Source of the DNA: Loktanella sp. M215
GTDB lineage: Bacteria; Pseudomonadota; Alphaproteobacteria; Rhodobacterales; Rhodobacteraceae
Direction: 5' to 3'
Length of the DNA: 64,000 nucleotides
Assembly: GCF_021735925.1 (NCBI RefSeq)
Contig: NZ_WMEA01000001.1
Span: forward strand, 809,001-873,000
Shown: positions 35,731 through 44,031 of the stretch, one piece after another
Layout of the letters: each line of letters starts with the position of its first letter
Position numbering within the stretch: the stretch's first letter is position 1
Translations under genes and position numbers: made by a program
Notes under the pieces: generated by a model
Seen by the model: only the letters and a program-made list of their open reading frames with translations
What the model was told of the DNA's origin: nothing
Database searches by the model: none

Positions 35731-36576
35731 ATGCCCGAAGACCACGAAAACAAGTTCCGCCGCTCTGGCGAGGACCGTGCCACCGCGCAGCAGGTGCCCG
35801 ACACAGCCCAGACCCGCGCCCCGTCCTATGCGCTCGCCTTTGCCGACGACGACTTTCTGGCCCGTCCGGAATTGCGCCCGATCCGGCTGCAACTGGAACT
35901 GATGAAGCCCGAGATCCTGATGAACGAGGCCGGGGTGAAATCCACCGTCGTCCTGTTCGGCGGCGCGCGGATCCCCGATCCCGTCAACAAGGCGCAGGCG
36001 CGGACCGAGACTCTGGCGGACCTGACCAAGTATTACGCCGAGGCGCGGACCTTTGCCCGGATGGTGACCGAGCGGGCGCTGGCCGATGATCCTTGCGAGA
36101 ACATCATCGCCACGGGCGGTGGTCCGGGCGTGATGGAGGCGGGCAATCGCGGGGCGGCGGATGCGGGCGGCCAGTCGATTGGCCTGAACATCGTGCTACC
36201 GCACGAACAGGCGCCCAATGCATACGTCACGCCGGATTTGTGTTTCAACTTCCATTACTTCGCGATCCGCAAGATGCACTTTCTGATGCGCGCCTCTGCG
36301 GTCTGTGTCTTTCCAGGCGGCTTTGGCACGCTGGACGAGATGTTCGAGGCGCTGACCCTGATCCAGACCGGCCGCATGGCGCGCGTGCCGTTCCTGCTGT
36401 TTGGCAGGTCTTTCTGGGAAGGTATCATCAACTGGCAGGCGCTGGCCGACGCGGGGACCATCGCGCAGGCGGACCTCGATCTGTTCCGCTATGTCGAAAC
36501 GGCAGAGGAGGCCCTGGCCGCGCTGGACGACTGGGACGGCAAGGGGACAAAGCGGCGGGATATTCCGGGGCGCTGA
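35731..36576 (+). CDS. LOG-family protein (TIGR00730, cytokinin-riboside phosphoribohydrolase-like)
   Basis: A 281-residue Rossmann-fold LOG protein with GGGPGVMEAGNRGA (129-142) and the nucleotide-hydrolysing motif PGGFGTLDE (195-203). It carries an N-terminal extension of about 70 residues compared with short LOG enzymes, as in the long bacterial group that includes nucleotide 5'-monophosphate nucleosidases. ATG at 35731 with AAGGAC upstream. It may release bases from NMPs; that is family-level inference. Confidence 0.87.
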   Translation: MPEDHENKFRRSGEDRATAQQVPDTAQTRAPSYALAFADDDFLARPELRPIRLQLELMKPEILMNEAGVKSTVVLFGGARIPDPVNKAQARTETLADLTKYYAEARTFARMVTERALADDPCENIIATGGGPGVMEAGNRGAADAGGQSIGLNIVLPHEQAPNAYVTPDLCFNFHYFAIRKMHFLMRASAVCVFPGGFGTLDEMFEALTLIQTGRMARVPFLLFGRSFWEGIINWQALADAGTIAQADLDLFRYVETAEEALAALDDWDGKGTKRRDIPGR

Positions 36577-36693
36577 CAGCACGGATTGCTGGGCTGTTGT
36601 CGCTGTCCTGCGGGCGGATCGCGGCCTATCCGGTCAGCCTGATCCTGCTGCGGTTCGGCGTGAAGAACCCGCGCGAGGCCCGAGGCGGCAGGG

Positions 36694-37170
36694 TCAGACG
36701 ATGCGGCGCCTGCGGCTGCGCAGGGCTGCGATTCCGGCGAGGGCTGACATCAGCAGCAGGCCCGCGGCAGGCACCGGCACGGCGGCTGGCACGACGGCTG
36801 GCACGACAGTTGCGATGGCATAAACGGCGTTCTTGTTGTTGGCGCTGACCGTCGCGGTCGCCACGCTTCCAGGGATTGCTTGCAGGGAAAAGGCCGTGCC
36901 GTTGACCGTGTTATTAACGAGAGATGTCGCGAAGAGCGGGACGAAATTGTTCTTGTTCGGCTGGCCGAACAGGTTGAGGACGAGAGCCGCGAACGAGGTT
37001 GCGACGTTCGATTTATTCCACCAGACTTGGCTTTGCAGAACGCCCAGGTTGTCGTTGAAACGGCCTGTTAGCGTCGTCACTTCGTAGGTGGTGTTGTCGA
37101 CACTCACAGTGGCCGCCGAGGCGGAGGTGGCGAGTGACAGGCTGAAGAGGGCGGCAAACAGGGTTTTCAT
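36694..37170 (-). CDS. VPLPA-CTERM sorted surface protein
   Basis: A 158-residue exported protein: signal peptide 1-19 (ending ASA), an Asn/Thr-rich middle of unknown function (TVSVDNTTYEVTTLTG, LVNNTVNGTAFSLQ), and a C-terminal sorting signal with VPVPAAG (131-137), a TM helix (LLLMSALAGIAAL) and an Arg cluster (RSRRRR). This is the VPLPA variant of PEP-CTERM, processed by an exosortase in Rhodobacterales. No exosortase is in the window. ATG at 37170 with AAGGTCG upstream. Confidence 0.88.
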   Translation of the reverse strand: MKTLFAALFSLSLATSASAATVSVDNTTYEVTTLTGRFNDNLGVLQSQVWWNKSNVATSFAALVLNLFGQPNKNNFVPLFATSLVNNTVNGTAFSLQAIPGSVATATVSANNKNAVYAIATVVPAVVPAAVPVPAAGLLLMSALAGIAALRSRRRRIV

Positions 37171-37680
37171 CGAATCGACCTTAATGAGGCTTAACCAACA
37201 TCGCGGGAGACTGTGGCGGGATAAGGTCGGAAGGGTGGCGTTTTGGCGGCCGAGGTGGCTTTGCGCGGGTCTCTGACGCGGGCGCGCGGAAATACATCAC
37301 AAAAACCAAATGTTTCGCGTGCGATACATATTATGTAAAACGAGGGTGGTTTGTTAGGATTGGTTAACGAATTCTTGAAATCTCATGCATTTCCGCAATG
37401 TCCGCTTTGAGCCCAACGTCCGAAGATTCAGCTTCGCAGCGAACGTCAGCTGGTAGTCGGTGGCAAGATATCTTGAACGACGCCCCGGGTTTCGGGTGGG
37501 TTTCTTGGCAACGCGAAGACAGGTGTTTTTGACACGCCCGATTCTGTTGACGGCGTGGATGCCTCTCGCGACGCCATCCACGCCGTCAACAAAGCCGATC
37601 ATCTCTTTACGTTGAGCTTATGGCGCCTCAAATAGAAGGTCATCAGATAGAGGACAAAAGCCCTGAAAACTTTTATTTTT
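37171..37680. other. AT-enriched intergenic region, no supported gene
   Basis: The left part (37171-37350) is the leader/promoter of the VPLPA-CTERM gene, with AT-rich blocks and TTAATGAGGCTTAAC, which loosely resembles a CtrA-type site with one base less spacing. An 82-codon minus-strand frame (37354-37602) starts inside the inverted repeat, has no SD and no recognised family, so I do not call it. The region also holds the inverted repeat listed next. Confidence 0.5.
37545..37591. repeat. 17-bp perfect inverted repeat with 13-nt spacer
   Basis: Arms TGTTGACGGCGTGGATG and CATCCACGCCGTCAACA enclose CCTCTCGCGACGC. The arms are GC-richer than the surrounding DNA, and GTTGACGGCG recurs at about 38283 inside the IS3 relic. 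It could be a strong transcript-end hairpin (no U-run follows) or a remnant of mobile DNA. Confidence 0.7.
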
Positions 37681-38085
37681 ATGTTCTTTATTGTGATTTC
37701 GCTGTCTGCTGTTTTTGCAGTCGAACCCTTGGTAGGTCGCCAGACGGTTACAGTTTCGATTGAGTATATTGATGCTGCCCGTGAGTGTACAACCAGGGAT
37801 AGCGGGCTTCTTAGCTTATCAAGAAGGTCTTCAACTCCTGTAAAATCGCCGGGTAGCTTCTGTGGATACGTCTATTCAAACTTCGGATACTTTGAGCTTC
37901 CGCCAAGCGGGTTTTCCTTCTTCGATCGCAGGGAGAAGCTGTTTGACGCTTTGCGGGGGGGATGTGACGTGGAAATTGTAGTCAGCGGATATGGAACCGA
38001 TCTTACCCCAGATATTTTCGTGAGTGGCAGGAAGGCAAAGGTTTTACGAAAAGTGGTTCGTGAGATCGGATGTCATTCGTCATAA
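37681..38085 (+). CDS. Small exported or membrane-anchored protein, unknown, lower GC
   Basis: A 134-residue frame starting with a hydrophobic stretch (MFFIVISLSAVFAV), then a polar domain with four cysteines (36, 61, 95, 131) that could form two disulfides. A sampled stretch is about 47% GC, below the neighbours. No convincing SD precedes the ATG; the upstream DNA is A/T-rich. It sits between a strong inverted repeat and an IS3 relic, so it may be acquired DNA. No family is recognised. The continuous, biased frame supports a gene, but confidence is moderate. Confidence 0.5.
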   Translation: MFFIVISLSAVFAVEPLVGRQTVTVSIEYIDAARECTTRDSGLLSLSRRSSTPVKSPGSFCGYVYSNFGYFELPPSGFSFFDRREKLFDALRGGCDVEIVVSGYGTDLTPDIFVSGRKAKVLRKVVREIGCHSS

Positions 38086-38194
38086 AGTCCTGATTGGTCA
38101 ATGGTGACCCTCAGTGTTTCCGCTCTCGAGAGATAGAACAAATTCAGCCGGTATGACTTTGGCGGAACTCCCGGTGTTTGAGAATGCGGAATGG

Positions 38195-38445
38195 TCTTGT
38201 CGCATATTTGCACCGCTCGGTGTGCTCGTTTTGGCCCCTTGGCGTTCGAAGGCCAAGGGGCTTTTCCCTCTCACTGCTGAATGTTGACGGCGCGGGTTTC
38301 AAAAGCCGCTGATGACCTCGGAGATCGCCACCTCAGCCTGCCGCCGGGTTGCCCATGACCGACGCTAGATCAGCTCGGCCTTGCTGGTCTTGAAGAACGT
38401 CTCGACGGCCGCTTCGTCCGCTGACCAGACATAGGCAAGGAGTCG
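38195..38445 (-). pseudogene. Relic of IS3-family transposase OrfB (integrase core C-terminus)
   Basis: On the minus strand the frame reads DEAAVETFFKTSKAELI, stop, RRSWATRRQAEVAISEVI, SGF, stop, NPRRQHSAVRGKSPLAFE. This is the conserved end of the IS3 OrfB integrase domain (usual form AAVETFFKTIKAELIW, NGFYNPRRRHSALG). Stops replace the expected Trp and Tyr codons. The rest of the element and clear terminal repeats are missing. It is an old, dead insertion next to rlmN. Confidence 0.85.
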
Positions 38446-38554
38446 ACTATTTGCTAAAGATCTTTCGCACGCGCCCATTTGCAAGCCTCCGCACGGTGCA
38501 TAAGGGCCCGGGCGGGCGGTAAGACTTGGTTATCGCAGGTTGACGAGAGGTGAA

Positions 38555-39736
38555 TTACAGCCCCGCGTCCGCCGCGATCTCTTTTCGCGATTTGCGGGCG
38601 CGTTCCGTCTCGGACTTCAGCTGGCCGCAGGCGGCCATGATGTCTTCGCCGCGCGGTTTGCGGACGGGAGAGGCGTAGCCGGCCTTGTAGATGATGTCGG
38701 CGAAAGCGTGTATGCGGTTGCCGGAGGAGCGTTTGTAAGGCGCGCCGGGCCATTCGTTGAACGGGATCAGGTTGATCTTGGCGGGGATGCCCTCGATCAG
38801 TTTGACCAGACGGTGGGCGTCGGCGTCGGAATCGTTCACGCCGTCGAGCATCACGTATTCGAAGGTGATCCGTTCCGAGTTCGAGACCTTGGGATAGACG
38901 CGCAGGGCGTCGAGCAGGTCGGCGATGGGCCATTTCTTGTTGATCGGGACCAGCTTGTCGCGGACCTCGTCCGTGGTCGCGTGAAAGCTGACGGCCAACT
39001 GGCAGCCGATTTCCTGCGCGGTGCGGGCAATTTCGGGGACCACGCCGGAGGTGGAGAGCGTGATGCGGCGGCGCGAGAGGGCGATGCCCTCGCCATCCAT
39101 CGCGATCTTCATCGCGTCGCGGACGTTTTCGAAGTTATAAAGCGGCTCTCCCATGCCCATCAGCACGATGTTGGACAACATGCGCGGGCCGTTGTCGCCC
39201 GTCCCCTGCCCCGGCTGCGGCCATTCGCCAAGGTCGTCGCGGGCGATCAGGATCTGGCCGACGATTTCGGCAGGGGTCAGGTTGCGGACCAGTTTCTGCG
39301 TGCCGGTGTGGCAGAAGGAACAGGTCAGGGTGCAACCGACCTGGGACGAGATGCAGAGCGTGCCGCGGTCTTCCTCGGGGATATAGACGACCTCGACCTC
39401 GTGGCCGCCGGCGATGCGGACGAGGTATTTGCGGGTGCCGTCGGTGCTGACCTGACGGGTCACGACTTCGGGCAGCTGGATGACGAAGGTGTCGGCCAGC
39501 ATGGCGCGGTAGTCTTTCGCCAGATTGGTCATCGCCGCGAAATCACGCACGCCCCAGTGATAAAGCCACTGCCACAGCTGGTTCACACGCATCTTGGCCT
39601 GCTTTTCGGGCGTGCCGGCGGTGATGAGCGCCGCGCGCATCTGGTCGCGCGTCAGGCCGATTAGGTTGACGGGACCGTCGGGCACCTTCCGGGGGATGGT
39701 GTGGACGTCTTGCGTGATGGGGGCGGTGGCGGTCAT
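38555..39736 (-). CDS. rlmN: 23S rRNA (adenine-2503-C2) / tRNA methyltransferase, radical SAM
   Basis: A 393-residue RlmN. The radical SAM cluster motif is CTLTCSFC with Cys135, Cys139 and Cys142; [12 protein letters not shown] and [10 protein letters not shown] follow. The C-terminal Cys in MAACGQLK is placed as the methyl-carrying residue. It methylates A2503 of 23S rRNA and A37 of some tRNAs. ATG at 39736. A terminator for the upstream IalB gene lies just before its start. Confidence 0.96.
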   Translation of the reverse strand: MTATAPITQDVHTIPRKVPDGPVNLIGLTRDQMRAALITAGTPEKQAKMRVNQLWQWLYHWGVRDFAAMTNLAKDYRAMLADTFVIQLPEVVTRQVSTDGTRKYLVRIAGGHEVEVVYIPEEDRGTLCISSQVGCTLTCSFCHTGTQKLVRNLTPAEIVGQILIARDDLGEWPQPGQGTGDNGPRMLSNIVLMGMGEPLYNFENVRDAMKIAMDGEGIALSRRRITLSTSGVVPEIARTAQEIGCQLAVSFHATTDEVRDKLVPINKKWPIADLLDALRVYPKVSNSERITFEYVMLDGVNDSDADAHRLVKLIEGIPAKINLIPFNEWPGAPYKRSSGNRIHAFADIIYKAGYASPVRKPRGEDIMAACGQLKSETERARKSRKEIAADAGL

Positions 39737-39777
39737 GGGTCGGGACCTTTCGGACGGTGAAGCGAGCCTCATATAGG

Positions 39778-39812
39778 AAAAAGGCCCCGGTTTCCAAGCG
39801 AAAACCGGGGCC
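39778..39812 (-). terminator. Rho-independent terminator of the IalB-family gene
   Basis: An 11-bp stem (AAACCGGGGCC/GGCCCCGGTTT, 8-nt loop), followed on the minus strand by five U residues. It lies 38 bp past the IalB gene stop and 42 bp before the rlmN start. Confidence 0.87.
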
Positions 39813-39849
39813 AGAGCGGTGCAGGGGTGATTTTTCCGCAGAAAAACCG

Positions 39850-40383
39850 TTATCCGGCGCAGCGGTTGGCGGCCTCTTCCACGGCGGCGGTGAAGCCGAG
39901 CAGGGAGAAGGTGTCGGTGGTGATGTTGCCGCGACCGGAGCGGGCCTTCAGCTCTACCTCTGATCCGCGCTTCATCGCGGCGATGACGCGGGCGTCATCC
40001 TCTGGCGTGGCGGGCCAGGCATATTCGCCTTCGGTGAACATCTGGAACGCCGTGCCGCCGACACTCATGTCGACGGTCGAGCCGGGGGCAAAGGGATAGC
40101 CGCCGGTGAACATGATCTGGCCCTTCACGTTTTCGGACGGGCGGTAGAAGACCATCAGGTAGATATCGCCACGGTTGCCGGTCGTCGGATTGCCGGAGCT
40201 GTCGGTCAGCGTGCTGTTCTTGGGCGCCGAGGTGCTGATGCATTCGCGCGGGTTTTCCGCCTCGAACGTGCTCCAGTCCGTGTTCGCCGCCACGAGGTTG
40301 TCGGTCGTCGCCTGTGCGCCCGCCTGTGTCGCCATCAGTGTGGCGATCGCCAGTGTCAGACTGCGAAATGTCGTCGTGATCAT
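39850..40383 (-). CDS. IalB (invasion-associated locus B) family periplasmic protein
   Basis: A 177-residue protein: signal peptide (about 1-23, ending AGA-Q), then the IalB layout with [38 protein letters not shown] and [32 protein letters not shown] and [20 protein letters not shown] close the domain. Two cysteines near the ends may pair. The family is widespread in alphaproteobacteria; its function is unclear outside Bartonella, where it aids erythrocyte invasion. Confidence 0.85.
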   Translation of the reverse strand: MITTTFRSLTLAIATLMATQAGAQATTDNLVAANTDWSTFEAENPRECISTSAPKNSTLTDSSGNPTTGNRGDIYLMVFYRPSENVKGQIMFTGGYPFAPGSTVDMSVGGTAFQMFTEGEYAWPATPEDDARVIAAMKRGSEVELKARSGRGNITTDTFSLLGFTAAVEEAANRCAG

Positions 40384-40568
40384 TGTATATAGGCCTCCAA
40401 GCTGCCCTTGCCTCTGTCCTGCCCGCCGTGTGGGTTTTCACAACCTTTTCGTCTGGCGGGTCGGTGTTCAACGCGATAGCCATGTCCCTAGCAAAAAATC
40501 GCCCAAACTGCAAAGCCCCGATCCATGCACAAACCCGTGGGGCGGGTGTGACAAGAAGGAACATGCCG

Positions 40569-41564
40569 ATGAACGCATCCGTAGATCTGGTCGACGTCTG
40601 GCGCGGCGACATTCTGGAATCCCGCCATCAGGGTCATGCCGTCGTCTGCGGCGCGGATGGAGAGATCGTTCACAGCTGGGGCGATGCCACGGCCACGATC
40701 TATCCCCGGTCGTCGTGCAAGATGATCCAGGCGCTGCCGCTGATCGAAAGCGGTGCGGCGGATGCGCATGGGTTGGGGGTCGAGCAGCTGGCGCTGTCCT
40801 GTGCGTCGCATCAGGGCGCGCATATCCATACGGACCGGGTGCAGGTCTGGCTGGACCAGCTGGGTCTGGCGGACGGGGATTTCCGGTGCGGGCCGCAGTG
40901 GCCGAACGACATCCCCGCCCGCAACGAGATCATCCGCGCCCATGCGGCGCCTTGCCAGATCCACAACAACTGTTCCGGAAAGCACGCGGGATTCCTGACG
41001 CTGAACAAGCATCTGGGTGGCGGTGCGGATTACGAGTTGCTCGATCATCCGGTGCAGCAGGCCTGCAAGGCCGCGTTCGAGGAGGTGACGGGCGAGACGT
41101 CCCCCGGGTACGGGATCGACGGGTGTTCGGCGCCGAACTTTGCCACGTCCGTTCATGGTCTGGCCCGCGCGATGAGCTTTTTTGCCACTGCCCATGACCG
41201 CAGCGATGCGCGGTCGAAGGCCGCCGTGCGTCTGCGCGATGCGATGGCGACGTTTCCTGAACTGGTGGCCGGAGAGACCCGCGCCTGCACCGACTTGATG
41301 CGCGCCATGGACGGTCGGGTGTCGATCAAGACCGGGGCGGAGGGTGTCTTTGTCGCGATCATCCCCGAAAAGCGGCTGGGTGTGGCGCTGAAGATAGCGG
41401 ACGGGGCGACGCGGGCGTCGGAATCCGCGATTGCGGCGATCCTCGTGAAACTGGGGGTGCTGGATGCCGCGCACCCCGCCGCGCGCGCGCGGATGGAACC
41501 CGAGATCCGCAACTGGCGCGGCACGCTGTGCGGCCATATCACGCCCAGCGCCGCGCTGCTGTAA
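40569..41564 (+). CDS. L-asparaginase II (rhizobial AsnA-type, thermolabile class)
   Basis: A 331-residue protein of the rhizobial asparaginase family, unrelated to E. coli AnsA/AnsB: SRHQGHAVVCGADGEIVHSW, YPRSSCKMIQALPLIESGAA, ALSCASHQG, NNCSGKHAGFL, GIDGCSAPNFA and MDGRVSIKTGAEGVF. It hydrolyses asparagine to aspartate and ammonia. Of two close ATGs I choose 40569, since AAGGA lies 8 nt upstream; the one at 40563 would be too close. xthA follows 9 bp after the stop. Confidence 0.87.
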   Translation: MNASVDLVDVWRGDILESRHQGHAVVCGADGEIVHSWGDATATIYPRSSCKMIQALPLIESGAADAHGLGVEQLALSCASHQGAHIHTDRVQVWLDQLGLADGDFRCGPQWPNDIPARNEIIRAHAAPCQIHNNCSGKHAGFLTLNKHLGGGADYELLDHPVQQACKAAFEEVTGETSPGYGIDGCSAPNFATSVHGLARAMSFFATAHDRSDARSKAAVRLRDAMATFPELVAGETRACTDLMRAMDGRVSIKTGAEGVFVAIIPEKRLGVALKIADGATRASESAIAAILVKLGVLDAAHPAARARMEPEIRNWRGTLCGHITPSAALL

Positions 41565-41573
41565 GGACTGACC

Positions 41574-42362
41574 ATGACCTTTACCCTTGCGACATGGAAC
41601 ATCAACTCTGTCCGGCTGCGCGAAAACCTTGTGGTGACGCTGCTGCGGGACGAGGCCCCGGACGTGCTGTGCCTGCAGGAATGCAAGAGCCCGCTGGACA
41701 AGATCCCGCTGGAGCAGTTTCAGGCGCTTGGCTACGTCCATATGATCGGGCGCGGGCAGAAGGGCTATAACGGGGTCGCGATCCTGTCCAAGCTGCCGAT
41801 CGTCGAGACGGGGGCGGCGGATTACGCGAGCCTGGGTCACGCGCGGCATATCGCCGGGCGGCTGGAGAATGGTGTCACGATCCACAACTTCTATGTCCCC
41901 GCGGGGGGCGACAAGCCGGACCGCGCGATCAACGACAAGTTCGGCCAGAAGCTGGATTACCTGACCGAGATGCGCGACGCCTTTCACGCGGATCGTCCCG
42001 AACGGGCGATCATGGTGGGCGACCTGAACATCGCGCCGCGCGAGGATGACGTCTGGGATCACAAGAAGCTGTTGCGCGTGGTCAGCCACACGCCCGTCGA
42101 GGTCGAGCATCTGGCGCAGGCGCAGGATGCGGGCAACTGGGTGGACGTGACGCGTCAGGACATTCCGCAGGGCAACCTGTACAGTTGGTGGTCCTACCGG
42201 TCGCCGGACTGGGATGCCGCCGACAAGGGCCGGCGGCTGGATCACATCTGGGCCACCCCCGACATCGCCGGCGCCGCCCACGGCAGCCGCATCCTGCGCC
42301 ACGTGCGCGGGTGGGAGCAGCCGAGCGACCATGCGCCGGTGTTTGCGACATTCGATCTGTAG
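41574..42362 (+). CDS. xthA: Exodeoxyribonuclease III / AP endonuclease
   Basis: A 262-residue ExoIII-fold DNA repair enzyme: TWNINSVRLR (7-16), LCLQECKSP with the metal-binding Glu, GYNGVAILSK, MVGDLNIAPREDD with the catalytic Asp-Asn pair, and SDHAPVFATFDL with the catalytic Asp-His. Full family length, cytoplasmic. The short spacing from the asparaginase gene suggests one transcript. Element F follows the stop. Confidence 0.94.
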   Translation: MTFTLATWNINSVRLRENLVVTLLRDEAPDVLCLQECKSPLDKIPLEQFQALGYVHMIGRGQKGYNGVAILSKLPIVETGAADYASLGHARHIAGRLENGVTIHNFYVPAGGDKPDRAINDKFGQKLDYLTEMRDAFHADRPERAIMVGDLNIAPREDDVWDHKKLLRVVSHTPVEVEHLAQAQDAGNWVDVTRQDIPQGNLYSWWSYRSPDWDAADKGRRLDHIWATPDIAGAAHGSRILRHVRGWEQPSDHAPVFATFDL

Positions 42363-42385
42363 CGCGTGACCGCGGTTTGGGGCAG

Positions 42386-42444
42386 ATCCTGTCCCCTTGG
42401 GACAGGATGCCTCCGGCGGGAGTATTTGGGGAAAAAGCGAGGAC
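42386..42444 (+). repeat. Dispersed intergenic element, copy F, with leading hairpin
   Basis: ATCCTGTCC, loop CCTTG, GGACAGGAT hairpin, then GCCTCCGGCGGGAGTATTTG, GGGAAAAAGCGAGGAC. It lies 24 bp after xthA and 60 bp before gpmI. The core (GCCTCCGGCGGGAGTATTTG) is identical to copy D, whereas the hairpin differs, so the stem is conserved in position but not sequence. Confidence 0.78.
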
Positions 42445-42504
42445 GCGGTCGTTTTACATGATCGGCCGTTGCGTTAGGGTACGCGAAATTTCAGGAGAGT
42501 TGCC

Positions 42505-44031
42505 ATGCCGCTGACCCAGCCCGTGCCGAAACCCGTCGTGCTGTGCATCCTTGACGGGTGGGGATTGCGCGACAGCCGCGAGGCGAATGCGCCCGTCTTG
42601 GCGGACACGCCCAATTTTGACCGGCTGATGGCGGAGTGTCCGCATGCGACGCTGGTGACCTTTGGTCCCGACGTGGGGCTGCCCAAGGGACAGATGGGCA
42701 ATTCAGAGGTCGGGCATACCAATATCGGCGCGGGCCGGGTGGTGGCGATGGATCTAGGGCAGATCGATCTGGCGATCGAGGATGGCAGCTATCCCGAGCA
42801 GGCGGCGATCCAGCGGTTCGCGGCGCGGTTGAAGGACACCGGCGGGCGGGCGCATCTGATGGGGGTCGTGTCCGACGGCGGCGTTCACGGCCATGTGGCG
42901 CATCTGGTGGAGACCGCGCGGCTGCTGGCCGCAGAGGGCATTGCCGTCGTCATTCATGCGATCACCGACGGGCGGGATGTGGCGCCAAGCTCTGCGCCTA
43001 CGTTCATGGACGACATGCTGGCGAAGCTGCCCGAGGGGGTTGCGGTCGTGACCGTCACCGGGCGCTATTACGCGATGGATCGCGACAACCGGTGGGAGCG
43101 GGTCGAGACCGCCTTTGATGCTATGGTCAACGGCAAGGGTACGCGGGCGGAGACGCCGCAGGCGGCGATCCGTGCGGCGCACGATGATGGCAAGACCGAC
43201 GAGTTCATCCCGGCCACGGTGATCGGCGATTACGACGGGATGCGGCCTGCGGACGGGCTCTTTTGTCTGAACTTCCGGTCCGACCGGGCGCGGGAGATTC
43301 TGGAGGCGATCGGCAATCCCGACTTTGACGGCTTTGCGCGAGAGATGCCGGATCTGGCGGTGCGGTTGGGGATGGTCGAATATTCCGACCGGCACGTCGC
43401 GTGGTATGATGCGGTGTTTCCCAAGCGAGACATCCGGAACACGCTGGGGGAATGGGTCGCGCATCATGGCAAGACCCAGTTCCGGCTGGCGGAGACGGAG
43501 AAGTATCCGCATGTCACCTTCTTTCTGAACGGCGGCAAGGAAGCGCCAGAGGAAGGCGAAGACCGCGAGATGCCGAAGTCGCCGAAGGTCGCGACCTATG
43601 ATCTGCAGCCCGAGATGTCCTCGGTCGAAGTCACCGACGATTTCGTAGCGGCGATCGAGAAGGGCTACGACCTGATCGTGACGAATTATGCCAATCCGGA
43701 CATGGTGGGGCATACCGGCGATCTGGAGGCCGCGATGAAGGCCTGCGAGGCGGTGGACCGGGGCCTTGGGCGGGTGCTGGCGGCGCTGGAAAAGGCCGGT
43801 GGCGCGATGGTGGTCTGTGCGGACCACGGCAACTGCGAGACGATGGTCGATCCCGAAACCGGGGGGCCGCATACGTCGCATACCACGAACCTCGTGCCGG
43901 TGATCCTGTTCGGTGGGCCGGAAGGGGCGCGCGTGCACGACGGGCGGCTGGCGGATCTGGCGCCGACGCTGTTGCAGCTGATGGGCCTGCCGCAGCCCGC
44001 CGAGATGACGGGCCGGAGCCTGATCGACTGA
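42505..44031 (+). CDS. gpmI: 2,3-bisphosphoglycerate-independent phosphoglycerate mutase
   Basis: A 508-residue Mn-dependent mutase of the alkaline-phosphatase fold. The phospho-serine is Ser67 in KGQMGNSEVGHTNIGAG; DGRDVAPSSA, FRSDRAREI, YANPDMVGHTG and CADHGNCE are the other conserved metal and substrate motifs. It interconverts 3- and 2-phosphoglycerate. Its stop overlaps the ATG of the envC-like gene by one base, starting a gpmI-envC-ctpA operon typical of this bacterial family. Confidence 0.96.
   Translation: MPLTQPVPKPVVLCILDGWGLRDSREANAPVLADTPNFDRLMAECPHATLVTFGPDVGLPKGQMGNSEVGHTNIGAGRVVAMDLGQIDLAIEDGSYPEQAAIQRFAARLKDTGGRAHLMGVVSDGGVHGHVAHLVETARLLAAEGIAVVIHAITDGRDVAPSSAPTFMDDMLAKLPEGVAVVTVTGRYYAMDRDNRWERVETAFDAMVNGKGTRAETPQAAIRAAHDDGKTDEFIPATVIGDYDGMRPADGLFCLNFRSDRAREILEAIGNPDFDGFAREMPDLAVRLGMVEYSDRHVAWYDAVFPKRDIRNTLGEWVAHHGKTQFRLAETEKYPHVTFFLNGGKEAPEEGEDREMPKSPKVATYDLQPEMSSVEVTDDFVAAIEKGYDLIVTNYANPDMVGHTGDLEAAMKACEAVDRGLGRVLAALEKAGGAMVVCADHGNCETMVDPETGGPHTSHTTNLVPVILFGGPEGARVHDGRLADLAPTLLQLMGLPQPAEMTGRSLID

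Noticed and set aside
37181..37195. Possible CtrA site (TTAATGAGGCTTAAC)
   Set aside because: The gap between the TTAA halves is six bases, not the usual seven, and such AT-rich words are expected by chance here.
37354..37602. An 82-codon minus-strand frame starting inside the inverted repeat
   Set aside because: No ribosome-binding site, no recognised family, and its first codons are the repeat arm itself. Kept only as part of the intergenic description.
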